NCBI GenBank assembly: GCA_021787555.1
Contig: JAJYLS010000008.1
Coordinates: 1-39,496, forward strand
Origin: Acidobacteriota bacterium
GTDB taxonomy: Bacteria > Acidobacteriota > Terriglobia > Bryobacterales > Bryobacteraceae
DNA length: 39,496 nt
Direction of reading: 5' to 3'
Each line of letters begins with the position of its first letter. Position 1 is the first letter of the stretch. This document shows positions 17,140-26,617 of this stretch, piece by piece. The translations under genes were made by a program, and so were the position numbers. Below the pieces are notes generated by a model. The model made no database searches. It was not told where the DNA came from and saw nothing but the letters and a program-made list of their open reading frames with translations.

Positions 17140-18048
17140 ATGAAATCCCTTAGTGTCTTTGTATTAGCCTGTGTGAGCGTATTGCGGGCGCAGACTCCGC
17201 CCGCTGATCCGCCGCCCGCCCTTCCCGACCTGCCGGATGAAACCGTGGTCGCCGTCCTCGACGATGGCACCAAGTTCACCATGGGCGAGTTCCGCAAGAT
17301 CTACGCCGTGCTCCCTCCCCAGCAGCAGCAGATGGTCGTCCGTAACCGCGAGGTCTTCCTCAAACAGTGGGCCCTCATGCTCAAGCTCTCCAAGATGGCC
17401 GAAGACAAGAAACTGGATCAGCAGAGCCCGACCAAAGAGCAGCTCGAATACGCGCGCCTCCAGGTGCTCAGCTCGGCCGAACTGAACGCCGCCATGACCG
17501 ACATCGAGGTCCAGCCCGCCCAGATCATCGAGTATTACGACGCCCACAAGGAAGACTACAAGCAGGTGAAAGTCAAGGCCATCTATATCGCCTTCGGCGC
17601 TTCCTCCAGCGACAACCGCACCGAGGAAGCGGCCAAAGCCAAGGCCGAGAAGCTGGTTGCCGCGATCCGCGGCGGCGCCGATTTCGTGAAACTGGTGAAG
17701 GAAGACTCCGACGATGAAACGTCCCGCGCCAAGGACGGCGACTTTGTCACCCTGCTCCGCAAAGACAACATTCCGGAAGCGGTCCGCAACGCGGTTTTTG
17801 CATTGAAGCAGGGCGCGATCAGCGACCCCGTCCGCCAGCCCAACGGCTTTTACATCCTGCGCGCCGACGAAGTGACTTACCGGCCGCTCTCGCAGGTCCG
17901 CGACGAAATCTTCACGGCCTTGAAGCAGCAGCAATACAAAACCTGGCTCGAGCAGACCAATAACTCCGTCAAGGTGCAGTTCACCAGCCGCGCCTTCATC
18001 GGCGCCATACCTCTGAAGCTCACGCCGAAGAAGGTCACGCCGAAGTAG
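17140..18048 (+). CDS. exported parvulin-type peptidyl-prolyl isomerase (SurA/PrsA-like)
   Basis: A 302-residue protein with a signal peptide (MKSLSVFVLACVSVLRAQ). A helical N-terminal region (about 45-130, MGEFRKIYAVLPPQQQQMVV onward) resembles the SurA/PrsA chaperone part. The PpiC domain covers about 145-245, with the characteristic order KVKAIYIAF, GADFVKLVKEDSDDETSRAKDGDF, AVFALKQGAISDPVRQPNGFYILR. It should help fold exported or outer-membrane proteins, which suits the many secreted and TonB-type proteins around it. The C-terminus is Lys-rich (LKLTPKKVTPK). It is divergent from the propeller gene and convergent with the VWA gene. Confidence 0.85.
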   Translation: MKSLSVFVLACVSVLRAQTPPADPPPALPDLPDETVVAVLDDGTKFTMGEFRKIYAVLPPQQQQMVVRNREVFLKQWALMLKLSKMAEDKKLDQQSPTKEQLEYARLQVLSSAELNAAMTDIEVQPAQIIEYYDAHKEDYKQVKVKAIYIAFGASSSDNRTEEAAKAKAEKLVAAIRGGADFVKLVKEDSDDETSRAKDGDFVTLLRKDNIPEAVRNAVFALKQGAISDPVRQPNGFYILRADEVTYRPLSQVRDEIFTALKQQQYKTWLEQTNNSVKVQFTSRAFIGAIPLKLTPKKVTPK

Positions 18049-18078
18049 GGCGTGCGGCGCGCCGCGGGTGCGAGCGTG

Positions 18079-18112
18079 CCGGTAGGCAAGCCGGCCGTGC
18101 CGCTCCTACCGG
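18079..18112. terminator. inverted repeat between convergent PPIase and VWA genes
   Basis: CCGGTAGG (18079-18086) pairs exactly with CCTACCGG (18105-18112) around an 18-base GC-rich loop that can fold further. It overlaps the VWA stop codon. No U-tract follows, so it may be a bidirectional but weak or rho-assisted terminator. Confidence 0.4.
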
Positions 18113-20202
18113 ATCACCATGGTCGTCCGCGGGAACGCGAATTTCCGCCCGATCACGTCGAGCACGTTGATCTGGCAGGTGTAGCGTCCCGGCGCCAGCC
18201 CTTTCAGCGGAACCTGCAATTGTACCGGCACCGCCTCCGGCCGCGTGGGCGCCAGTTCACTCGCGCGCACAGGTCCGGCCTGGAAGGCCTTCAGCCCCTT
18301 CGCATTGAACAGGCTCAGGCTCACCTCGACATCGCGCGCGCGCGGCTCTGCCGGATCCGAAGCCGCGTCGTACACATCGAACGAGACGTAGAGACTCTGG
18401 CTCCGCCGGAAAACCTTGGTCACGCTGGGCACCACCTTCTCCTGTCCGGTCACCAGCGGATTGGCGGCCACGATTTTCTTCGCGGCTTTCTCCGCCGCGC
18501 CCACCGCTGCCTTGAGCGGCTCGCGCTGGCTGCTCCAGATCACCGAACTGGTCTTCAGCGCCATGGAATCGGCCACCAGGTCGGGAACCACGAACCGCGT
18601 GTCGAACGTGCCCATTTTCCCGCTCAGGTTCTCGCGCACCAGGAACTTCATGCGGTACCGCCCGGGCGCGAGGGTGAAGCCGGCGTCGTAGTGGAAGCTG
18701 CGCGCCGCCAGGGTCTTGGCATCGGTGGTGTCCAGCTTCACCTTGATGGAGTCGCGCACCGCGCCCACCACGCTGCGCCGCTCGTCCAGCACCTGACCGA
18801 TGAAATCGAACTGCGTCTCGCCTCCGCTGTTCTTTTCCGCCAGCGCGATCACCGACCCCGGGATCTTCAGCGAGACCGGCACGAAGTAAGCCAGGGGCGA
18901 GATGCGGAAGTAATCCACCTCCAGCGCCAGCGGCAGGTCCGTCTCCGGATTGGCGGCCGAGAGCGCCTCTTCCAACTGCTGCTCCTTGTCCTGCCCGGTG
19001 AGCTTCCCCCAGACTCTTTCGGCATAGTAACCCTGGCGGTGCTCCAGCTTCGCCGTCAGATGGTTGTTGAGCTTGACCGATATCTTGCGGTATTTGCCGT
19101 CGGGATTCGTGTTAGTGGTGTAGTAACCCAGGATATAGTAACTGCGCATTTCCTTCTGCGCCTGTACGATTCCCAGCGAGAGGTCGTTGCTGTCGAGAAA
19201 CGCCTTGCCGCCGGTGTCCGAGGCCAGCGTGGAAAGCGTCTCCTGCGAGTCGTTGATCTTCAGCCGCTGCTTGTTCTGTACGCTGCCGCTGAAAACGCCG
19301 GCGCCGCGCGTGGCGCCCCGGCGCGCGGAACCGCCCGGCGGGGCGGCGATCAACCCCCGCGCATCGACCGGATAAATCGCCAGGTTCGCCTTGACCGCCG
19401 CGTTGATGGACGCTTCCAGTTGCGCCTGGTTTTCGATGCCCGTCTTGCCCACGCCGCTCGAAAAATAGATCAGCGCCTTCTTCTCCGGCAGCGCGGAAAG
19501 CTTGCGGGTGGCGTCTTCGATGGCCGCCAGTTTGCGGTCGGTATTGAAGATGTTGAACTCGCTCTCGTCGGCCACGAACGCCGAGCCGGTGTCCTCTTCA
19601 TCTTCGTCGCCGGTATCCGCCATGTCCGCCAGTTCGGCCATCTCGCCGATCGGCAGCGCGTTGATCACGTCCCGCAGCACGTCGCGGTCCGAGGTGAAAT
19701 CCGTCTTCACCTGGATGTCGGCGGTATACAGCATCACGGCTACCAGGTCCGACGGCGTGATCTGGGTGTCCAGGAATTTGAGCGCCGCCTCCTGCGCGCG
19801 AAGCTGCTCGGGCATCTCCATCGACGAGAAATCGAAGAAGAGCACCAGCAGCCGCTTGTCGTGATACTGCACCTTCCCCGGGTCTTCCGCCGAAATCGTG
19901 GTCACCGGATCTTCCGGCAGCACGTCCTTATCCTGAATCGAGGGTGGCGGCGCCGGCGGCGCCGGCTCCTCGCTGAGCTTCTGGAACTCGAAAACCGAGA
20001 TCTTCTGCGGTTTCCCGTCCTCCAGGACAGTGAAATCCTTCGCCTTGAGATTGTCGATCGGGCTGCCGGCCTTGTCCTTCACCGTGACGTCCACGATCAC
20101 CAGGTTCGAGGTGGCGGTGAACTTGATGTTCGGCAGGTTCTGCGTCGGGGTCTGCGCGCCGGCGATCAGCGCGATCAACGCCAAAATGGCTGTCTTTCGC
20201 AT
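18106..20202 (-). CDS. secreted VWFA-related acidobacterial protein (TIGR03436 type)
   Basis: A 698-residue protein with a short signal peptide (MRKTAILALIALIAGAQ). Residues about 25-340 form the VWFA-related domain: VIVDVTVKDKAGSPIDNL, FTVLEDGKPQ, LLVLFFDFSSMEM, LIYFSSGVGKTG and IYPVDARGLIA. The metal site is DFSSM (Asp124, Ser126, Met128), so the last position of the usual DxSxS is not Ser. An acidic insert (about 198-210) and a YYILGYYTTN segment typical of the family follow. The ATG comes 2 bp after the TonB-receptor stop with no Shine-Dalgarno, which suggests translational coupling and a shared role at the cell surface. Function of the family is unknown. Confidence 0.85.
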   Translation of the reverse strand: MRKTAILALIALIAGAQTPTQNLPNIKFTATSNLVIVDVTVKDKAGSPIDNLKAKDFTVLEDGKPQKISVFEFQKLSEEPAPPAPPPSIQDKDVLPEDPVTTISAEDPGKVQYHDKRLLVLFFDFSSMEMPEQLRAQEAALKFLDTQITPSDLVAVMLYTADIQVKTDFTSDRDVLRDVINALPIGEMAELADMADTGDEDEEDTGSAFVADESEFNIFNTDRKLAAIEDATRKLSALPEKKALIYFSSGVGKTGIENQAQLEASINAAVKANLAIYPVDARGLIAAPPGGSARRGATRGAGVFSGSVQNKQRLKINDSQETLSTLASDTGGKAFLDSNDLSLGIVQAQKEMRSYYILGYYTTNTNPDGKYRKISVKLNNHLTAKLEHRQGYYAERVWGKLTGQDKEQQLEEALSAANPETDLPLALEVDYFRISPLAYFVPVSLKIPGSVIALAEKNSGGETQFDFIGQVLDERRSVVGAVRDSIKVKLDTTDAKTLAARSFHYDAGFTLAPGRYRMKFLVRENLSGKMGTFDTRFVVPDLVADSMALKTSSVIWSSQREPLKAAVGAAEKAAKKIVAANPLVTGQEKVVPSVTKVFRRSQSLYVSFDVYDAASDPAEPRARDVEVSLSLFNAKGLKAFQAGPVRASELAPTRPEAVPVQLQVPLKGLAPGRYTCQINVLDVIGRKFAFPRTTMVIR

Positions 20203-20204
20203 GT

Positions 20205-23200
20205 CTAGAAGTTAAACCGCAGGGTCAAGGTGACGATCCGTGTGCCCAAGGCCGCGATCGGCAGGCCGTAAGTGGCCGAGTTAATCACCGTCCCAACGTT
20301 AGTAATTACGACGTGGTTCAACGCATTATTCGCCGACAGGCGAAGCTGAAACTGGCGCTTGGTCTCGCCGAAGCGCCACACGCGGTTGATGGCCGCGTTC
20401 AGCGAGGTCCGGAAGAGGCCCGGAATGGTGTTGCGTCCGGCGTCGCCGTATTCCCCGGCGGGCGGCAGCGTGAAGGCGTTCAGGTTGAAGTACGGAAAGT
20501 CGCCGTCGTTGATGTCCGCTCCGGTGGCCTCCGCCCGCCCGCTGCCGAATGCCGCCGTGCCCCCGGTGTTGGCCAGGTTTCCGGAAACGCGCGCGGTCAG
20601 CGGCAGGCCGGAAATGGCGGTGAATCCTCCGGTGAGCATCCACCCGGTGAACGCCTTGGTTTTCCAGCCGCCGTTGCGCCACAGGCCATGAACGCCCACC
20701 GGCGAGGAAAGTACCCACTGCACGGAAAGCCGGTGCCGGGTGTCGAACGTGGAAAGGCCCCGCTCGAGCCGCAGGTTATCGGGGTTCTGCGCCACCACGC
20801 CGCCGCCTCCGCCGAAGCTCGAGGCATTATCGATGGATTTCGAGAACGTATACAGCGCCACCGCCGAGATGCCCCGCTGGAAGCGCCGCGTCAGCCGCAC
20901 CTGCCCGGCATGGAAGATCGAATTGCCCTGCGAGGTCTCGTAGGTGAAGCCGGTGGCATTGCCGATCTGCAACCGCTGCTGCGCGGTCAACGGCGAGCCC
21001 GGCGGCGCGCGGTTGGGCTGCTCCGTGATGTCCAGCCCGGTGCCCTTCGTGCCCAGGTATTCCACCTCCACCAACAGCGCCTGCGGCAGCGTCTGTTGCA
21101 GCGCCAGCGTCCACGTCTGGGCGTAAGCCGGCTGCCAATTGCGGTCGATGGCATAGGTGTTGGTGACGGTCTGCTTCGGCGCCGCGGGGAATCCGTTCTG
21201 GAGAGTCAGGAGGTTCGTGGAACTCGTGCTCAGCGATGCGGTCGTCGCAAACGGCGGCTGCACCGCCATCCGCGCCGCGAACTGCCCATACGCCGACCCG
21301 CTGTAGAAAATCCCATAGCCGCCGCGAATCACCGTGCTGTGGCTCGAAGACGGGCGGTAGGAAAATCCGAACCGCGGCGAAAAATCGAGCGGCGCCGAAT
21401 TGATCATGCTGGACGGAAACTTTCCCGAATACGGCCCCACGGGATGTCCCGGCGTCACTACCGCTACGCCGTTCATCGCCGGGCTGATGTCCATATTGGC
21501 GAGGTGCCCTTGCAATTCCGTATACGGTGCGAAGAATTCATACCGGATCCCGAAATTCAGCGACAAGTTGTGCCGTACGCGCCAATCGTCCTGCGCGTAC
21601 CCGTTGGTCGACCAGCTTCGGAAATAATTGTTGGCACTGCCGATCCGCAGCGAGCTGGTCTGCGGCATCCCCAGCAGAAAATCGGCGAAATCGAAACCCG
21701 TGCCCGGGAGCGGCTGCCCGTTGGCGTCGAAGCCGCTGGTCAATAGGCCGCTGAAGCTGAACGTCCCGCGCGAGTTCGCGTATGACAGGCTATTCTGCTG
21801 CAACCGGCGGTAGCCGTACCCGAACGTGAGGTTGTGCTTGCCCTTCACCACGTACGTCAGGCTGTCGCTGAGGTTCGCCGTCTGGTTCCGGTACACCGAG
21901 GCCGAACCGTCCGACAGCGCGCCGAAATTGGTGAACGAGAGGTTCGGCGGGCCGTAATTGATGGGGTCCTGCGACGGCCCCACGATGCCCAACTCCGCGG
22001 CGACGTTGTCGCCGTATGCGAAGTACGGCGCCATCGTACCGATGCTGCGGCTGAGGGCAAAGTTCAGGCTGTTGTACACCCGCGGTTTGAAGCTATGGCT
22101 CCAGCCCGCCGCCGCGCTCATCCCGTATCCGCCCGACGTGTCGCGGAAGCCGAAAACGTGCTGGGTGGTGGCATCGTGCCGGCTGTACTGCCCGCTGAAG
22201 CTCAGCCGGTCCTTGGTGGAGATCGGCGCGATCAGCCGCGCGCTCATGCTGTCGCTCGTGCTCGGCACCGCGGTGACAAGCTGATAGTTCTGAACGATAC
22301 CGCTATAGGCGGGCAGCGGGAAATATCTCAGCAGCCCCTGCGCCGCGGGATTGATCCGGCTGGCGGGGATCACGTTTCCGGGAAATGGATTGTGGTTCGT
22401 GGGATCGAAGATCTGGACGGGCGCGTTGGTATACGCCTGCGAAAAATCGCCCGCGCGCTCCAGTGCCGTGGGCAGCGACGACGCCGCAGTGTACGGGCTG
22501 CGCGCGCGCCGTCCCGTGTAGTTAAAATAGACGAAAAAGCGATCCGAGCTGTACAGCTTCGGGATGGCGAGGGGCCCTCCCACGTTGATTCCGAAGCGCG
22601 CGTTGGCCGACGCGGGCTTGATCACCGTCTGCCCGTTCAGCGAATACGGCGCGGCGTTCAGCACCGAGTTGTTCAGGTCGAAGTAAGCCGACCCGCGATA
22701 TTTGGGCTGCGTCCGCTTGTTCCCGAACGCGATGAACTGGCCGTTATACGGCGCGCGCCGCGACTGCTTCCGGCTGGAACTCTTTCCCGCCTTGCGGAGG
22801 GACTTGGCGCTCGCCTGCACGCTCGGCCGTCCGCCGGCGGGCGACGCGTTGTACGAATCCAGGCCGAAGCCGCCGGACGCTCCCGCGGCGCCAAATCCGC
22901 CCATGCCCAGCGGATCGACTCCTTTGCCGCTGAAGCCGATGTCCTTGGCGGCGCTCGGCATGCCGCTCGGCGCCGCCGGGCCGGCCGAAGCGCCGCCATG
23001 CGAGTGCGCGTGCCGCACTTCGCTGGCCGCCGCCGCGAGGCCGCCGCTGGTGCTGCCGGTCATCAGCAGCGAATCTTCGGACGCCGGTTCCGGTTCCGCC
23101 GGAGGAGGCAGTTTCGCCTCGGCAGCAAGTTGCTGCTGCCCCGCCGCGGTGGGCGAAACGTCCACGCTCTGGAAGCCTGGGGTTGGTGCTGGCGAAGGGC

Positions 23201-23573
23201 TTGTGGCGCCCGGTGCGTGAACGGGCGCAGAGGGCGCCCCAAGGACAGGCGAATCGCCTGTCCCACCTTTCTCGCCCGGCCGCGGCATCTCGATTGTCCA
23301 ATCGCGATACGCCGGCTCCATCTCCACCGTGACCTCCGCGCGGGCCGGTAAGAATCCCGGCATGGTGACCTCGATCTCCCACACGCCGGGCGTGAGATCG
23401 AGTGAATACCTACCGTTCTCGTCGGTGAAGGCGACCACGGTCGCTCCGCCCTGCCGGGCGGTCACCGTGGCCCCGGGGATGAATTGATCGGCGGCTCGCA
23501 CCGAGCCGGTCTGCTGAGCAACAGCCACTAACGCGCTGCCCAGCAAGAGGACACTAATGGCAATAGGTCGCAC
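20205..23573 (-). CDS. Oar-like TonB-dependent receptor with N-terminal carboxypeptidase-regulatory domain
   Basis: A 1122-residue outer-membrane protein read from a GTG at 23571-23573. Signal peptide 1-20 (MRPIAISVLLLGSALVAVAQ). A carboxypeptidase-regulatory-like domain spans about 22-96 (ATVTARQGGATVVAFTDENGRYSLDLTPGVWEI). A long Pro/Ala/Gly-rich linker (97-285) replaces a recognisable plug. The barrel covers 290-1122, with SAYFDLNNSVLNA, FGINVGGPLAIPKLY, YAQDDWRVRHNLSLNFGIRYEFF and the aromatic terminus TLTLRFNF. Family members take up polymers or export proteases; the ligand here is unknown. Residues 102-110 (GGTGDSPV) come from a repeat element. The start codon lies inside a hairpin. It follows gapA on the same strand after 68 bp and precedes the VWA gene by 2 bp. 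Confidence 0.85.
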   Translation of the reverse strand: MRPIAISVLLLGSALVAVAQQTGSVRAADQFIPGATVTARQGGATVVAFTDENGRYSLDLTPGVWEIEVTMPGFLPARAEVTVEMEPAYRDWTIEMPRPGEKGGTGDSPVLGAPSAPVHAPGATSPSPAPTPGFQSVDVSPTAAGQQQLAAEAKLPPPAEPEPASEDSLLMTGSTSGGLAAAASEVRHAHSHGGASAGPAAPSGMPSAAKDIGFSGKGVDPLGMGGFGAAGASGGFGLDSYNASPAGGRPSVQASAKSLRKAGKSSSRKQSRRAPYNGQFIAFGNKRTQPKYRGSAYFDLNNSVLNAAPYSLNGQTVIKPASANARFGINVGGPLAIPKLYSSDRFFVYFNYTGRRARSPYTAASSLPTALERAGDFSQAYTNAPVQIFDPTNHNPFPGNVIPASRINPAAQGLLRYFPLPAYSGIVQNYQLVTAVPSTSDSMSARLIAPISTKDRLSFSGQYSRHDATTQHVFGFRDTSGGYGMSAAAGWSHSFKPRVYNSLNFALSRSIGTMAPYFAYGDNVAAELGIVGPSQDPINYGPPNLSFTNFGALSDGSASVYRNQTANLSDSLTYVVKGKHNLTFGYGYRRLQQNSLSYANSRGTFSFSGLLTSGFDANGQPLPGTGFDFADFLLGMPQTSSLRIGSANNYFRSWSTNGYAQDDWRVRHNLSLNFGIRYEFFAPYTELQGHLANMDISPAMNGVAVVTPGHPVGPYSGKFPSSMINSAPLDFSPRFGFSYRPSSSHSTVIRGGYGIFYSGSAYGQFAARMAVQPPFATTASLSTSSTNLLTLQNGFPAAPKQTVTNTYAIDRNWQPAYAQTWTLALQQTLPQALLVEVEYLGTKGTGLDITEQPNRAPPGSPLTAQQRLQIGNATGFTYETSQGNSIFHAGQVRLTRRFQRGISAVALYTFSKSIDNASSFGGGGGVVAQNPDNLRLERGLSTFDTRHRLSVQWVLSSPVGVHGLWRNGGWKTKAFTGWMLTGGFTAISGLPLTARVSGNLANTGGTAAFGSGRAEATGADINDGDFPYFNLNAFTLPPAGEYGDAGRNTIPGLFRTSLNAAINRVWRFGETKRQFQLRLSANNALNHVVITNVGTVINSATYGLPIAALGTRIVTLTLRFNF
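23244..23268 (-). repeat. 25-base palindromic repeat inside the TonB receptor gene
   Basis: The minus strand here matches 4408-4432 (plus) at 24 of 25 bases. The core GACAGGCGA-T-TCGCCTGTC is a perfect 9-bp inverted repeat with a one-base centre. It is in frame and encodes GGTGDSPV within the disordered linker. Confidence 0.85.
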
Positions 23574-23603
23574 GCGGTCTTAACCCTATTTCACCCGCGT
23601 GCG
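23569..23603 (-). promoter_or_regulatory. hairpin enclosing the GTG start of the TonB receptor
   Basis: CGCACGCGG (minus strand, 23603-23595) pairs perfectly over 9 bp with CCGCGTGCG (23577-23569) around a 17-nt loop. The GTG start (23573-23571) is inside the 3' arm and the only Shine-Dalgarno-like AGGG is in the loop. The stem would hide the start codon. Confidence 0.55.
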
Positions 23604-23641
23604 AGCCTAAAGTTGCGTTTTTTTAAAGAGTATCTTTCGGA

Positions 23642-24760
<1,119 letters not shown>

Positions 24761-24825
24761 CTACTGTTAATTGACCCTTCTTTGTACACACCGTTACAAT
24801 CGGGTGTGCGCATGGCGCGCTTCGG

Positions 24826-26535
24826 TTAATCGCTCGCCCGCGAGTACATCACCTTGCCGCCCACGATGGTGTACACCACCTTTGTCGCCGGAATCTCATC
24901 CTCGGGAATCGTCAAGATGTCGCTCGACAGCACCGTAATATCCGCCAGCTTGCCCACCTCCAGCGACCCCTTCCGCTTCTCCTCGAAGGCCATGTAGGCG
25001 TTGTTCCACGTGTACGAGCGCAGCGCTTCCTCGCGGCTCATGCGCTGGTCCGGATAGAAGCGCGTCCCGTCCTTCAGCTTCCGGCTCACCGAGGCGTAGT
25101 AGCACGCGATGGGGCTCACGTCCTCCACCGGCGTATCCGTTCCGTTGCCCACGATGGCGCCGCTCTGCATGAGCTTCTGCCAGACATACGCGCCCTCTTC
25201 CGCGCGCTTCGCTCCCAGCCGCGCGATCACGTACGGCCCATCCGACGTGCAATGGATTCCCTGCATGGCGGCGATCACCCCAAGCTGCGCGAACCGCGGC
25301 ATGTCCGCCGCGCTCAGGTGCTGCGCATGCTCGATGCGCCACCGCAGGTCCCTCTTCTCCGGATGCGCCTTGAACGTGTCCTCGAAAATATTCAGCGTCT
25401 CGCGGTTCGCGCGGTCGCCGATGGCGTGCACGCAAAGCTGGTACCCGTGCTGAATCGCCAGTTCCGCCGTCTTCCGGATATCCGCCGGCGGCTCTTCGTT
25501 GAACCCCGTGCTGTCCGGTTTATCGCTGTACGGTTCGAGCAGCCACGCCCCGCGCGAGCCCAGCGCGCCATCCATGAATTTCTTGATTGCGCGGACGGTG
25601 AAGAAATTCCCGCCCACCCCGATCATGCGGTATTGGTCCAGCTTCGGCGCGAGTTCCGCGTTCGGCTCGCGCAGCATCATCCAGATGCGCAGCCGCAGCT
25701 CATGATTTTCCGCCATGCGCTTCATGGTGTCCACCGTGGAAAACGGCGAGCCCGCGTCCTCGAAGCTGGTAATCCCTTTCGCTAGGCATTCATCGCTCGC
25801 CAGTTCGATCACCCGCCGCAGGTGCGCCGCGCGCTCCGCCGGTGTTTGCCGCGCCTCCGCTGCCGCGCGAGCCCGGCTCACCAGCCCTTGCGCCGCCTCC
25901 CGCAGCAGGCCCGTCGGATTGCCCTGCGCGTCGTGCAGTACTTCGCCGCCGGGGGGATTCTTCGTTGCCCGCGTGATGCCCGCTTCCTCCATCGCCTTGG
26001 CGTTCACAAAGGCCGCGTGCCCGCTGGCGTGCTCCAGCAGCACCGGATTGTTCGGTGAAACCGCGTCCAGCGACGCGTGCAGCGGAAACCCCTCGACGTT
26101 CGGCTGCGGTGGCCGCACCCATTTCGATTGGTGCCAGCCGCGCCCGACGATCCACTCGCCCGGCGGTGCCTGCTTCGCCGCGCGCCCGACCTGCGCCACG
26201 ATGTCGTCCCACGTGCGCGCCTGGCGCAGGTCCAGCCCCAGACGAAATTCTCCGAGCCCGGTGAAATGTCCGTGCCCCTCGATGAACCCCGGGATGGCGA
26301 GCATGCCGTGCAGATCGATCACCCGGGTCTTCGGCCCGATCCACTTCCGCGCCTCCGCATCGCTTCCCAGCGCCACGATGCGGTCGCCGCGCGCCGCCAG
26401 CGCCTGCACCACGGGCGCCGCGGCGTTCTCCGTCACGATCTTTCCGTTGCGCAACACCAGATCGGCCGGTTGCGCCAACGCGACCGCCGCCAGCGCCGCC
26501 GGCGCAGCGAGCAGGGACATTCGCATAGCCATCAT
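24826..26535 (-). CDS. exported YtcJ-like amidohydrolase (amidohydrolase family 3)
   Basis: About 569 residues from the ATG at 26535; ATGs at 26532, 26526 and 26520 are alternatives and all leave a signal peptide (MRMSLLAAPAALAAVALAQ). Motifs of the YtcJ/N-substituted formamide deformylase-like group are present: LVLRNGKIVTE, the metal motif IPGFIEGHGHF, FMDGALGSRGAWLLEPY, CVHAIGDRANRETLNIFE, RIEHAQHL and GNGTDTPVEDVSP. The C-terminal GKLADITVLSSD closes the composite beta-sandwich. It should hydrolyse an amide or cyclic amide outside the cytoplasm with a mono- or binuclear metal site; substrate unknown. Open codons upstream of 26535 lie in a repeat element and are unlikely to be translated. 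Confidence 0.88.
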   Translation of the reverse strand: MMAMRMSLLAAPAALAAVALAQPADLVLRNGKIVTENAAAPVVQALAARGDRIVALGSDAEARKWIGPKTRVIDLHGMLAIPGFIEGHGHFTGLGEFRLGLDLRQARTWDDIVAQVGRAAKQAPPGEWIVGRGWHQSKWVRPPQPNVEGFPLHASLDAVSPNNPVLLEHASGHAAFVNAKAMEEAGITRATKNPPGGEVLHDAQGNPTGLLREAAQGLVSRARAAAEARQTPAERAAHLRRVIELASDECLAKGITSFEDAGSPFSTVDTMKRMAENHELRLRIWMMLREPNAELAPKLDQYRMIGVGGNFFTVRAIKKFMDGALGSRGAWLLEPYSDKPDSTGFNEEPPADIRKTAELAIQHGYQLCVHAIGDRANRETLNIFEDTFKAHPEKRDLRWRIEHAQHLSAADMPRFAQLGVIAAMQGIHCTSDGPYVIARLGAKRAEEGAYVWQKLMQSGAIVGNGTDTPVEDVSPIACYYASVSRKLKDGTRFYPDQRMSREEALRSYTWNNAYMAFEEKRKGSLEVGKLADITVLSSDILTIPEDEIPATKVVYTIVGGKVMYSRASD

Positions 26536-26595
26536 TTCACCACGGAGACACAGTTCTCCGTGTCGGGGCGCCCTCTGGGCCAGCCTCCGTGGTGA
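26536..26595. repeat. 60-bp inverted-repeat element between divergent start codons
   Basis: TTCACCACGGAG (26536-26547) is repeated exactly inverted at 26584-26595; inner arms CACGGAGA and TCTCCGTG add structure. It sits directly against the amidohydrolase start and 22 bp before the PHP-protein start, so it must overlap at least one promoter. From memory, CACCACGGAGACAC-type repeats are widespread in several bacterial phyla. Confidence 0.7.
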
Positions 26596-26617
26596 ATTCT
26601 TGATATATATAACGAAC

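Noticed and set aside
17016-17297. N-terminal 94-codon extension of the first propeller gene
   Set aside because: It runs through the divergent promoter and into the PPIase gene, and would bury the signal peptide.
18052-20208. 718-codon plus-strand frame opposite the VWA gene
   Set aside because: Covers the VWA gene end to end on the other strand and shows no recognisable protein features.
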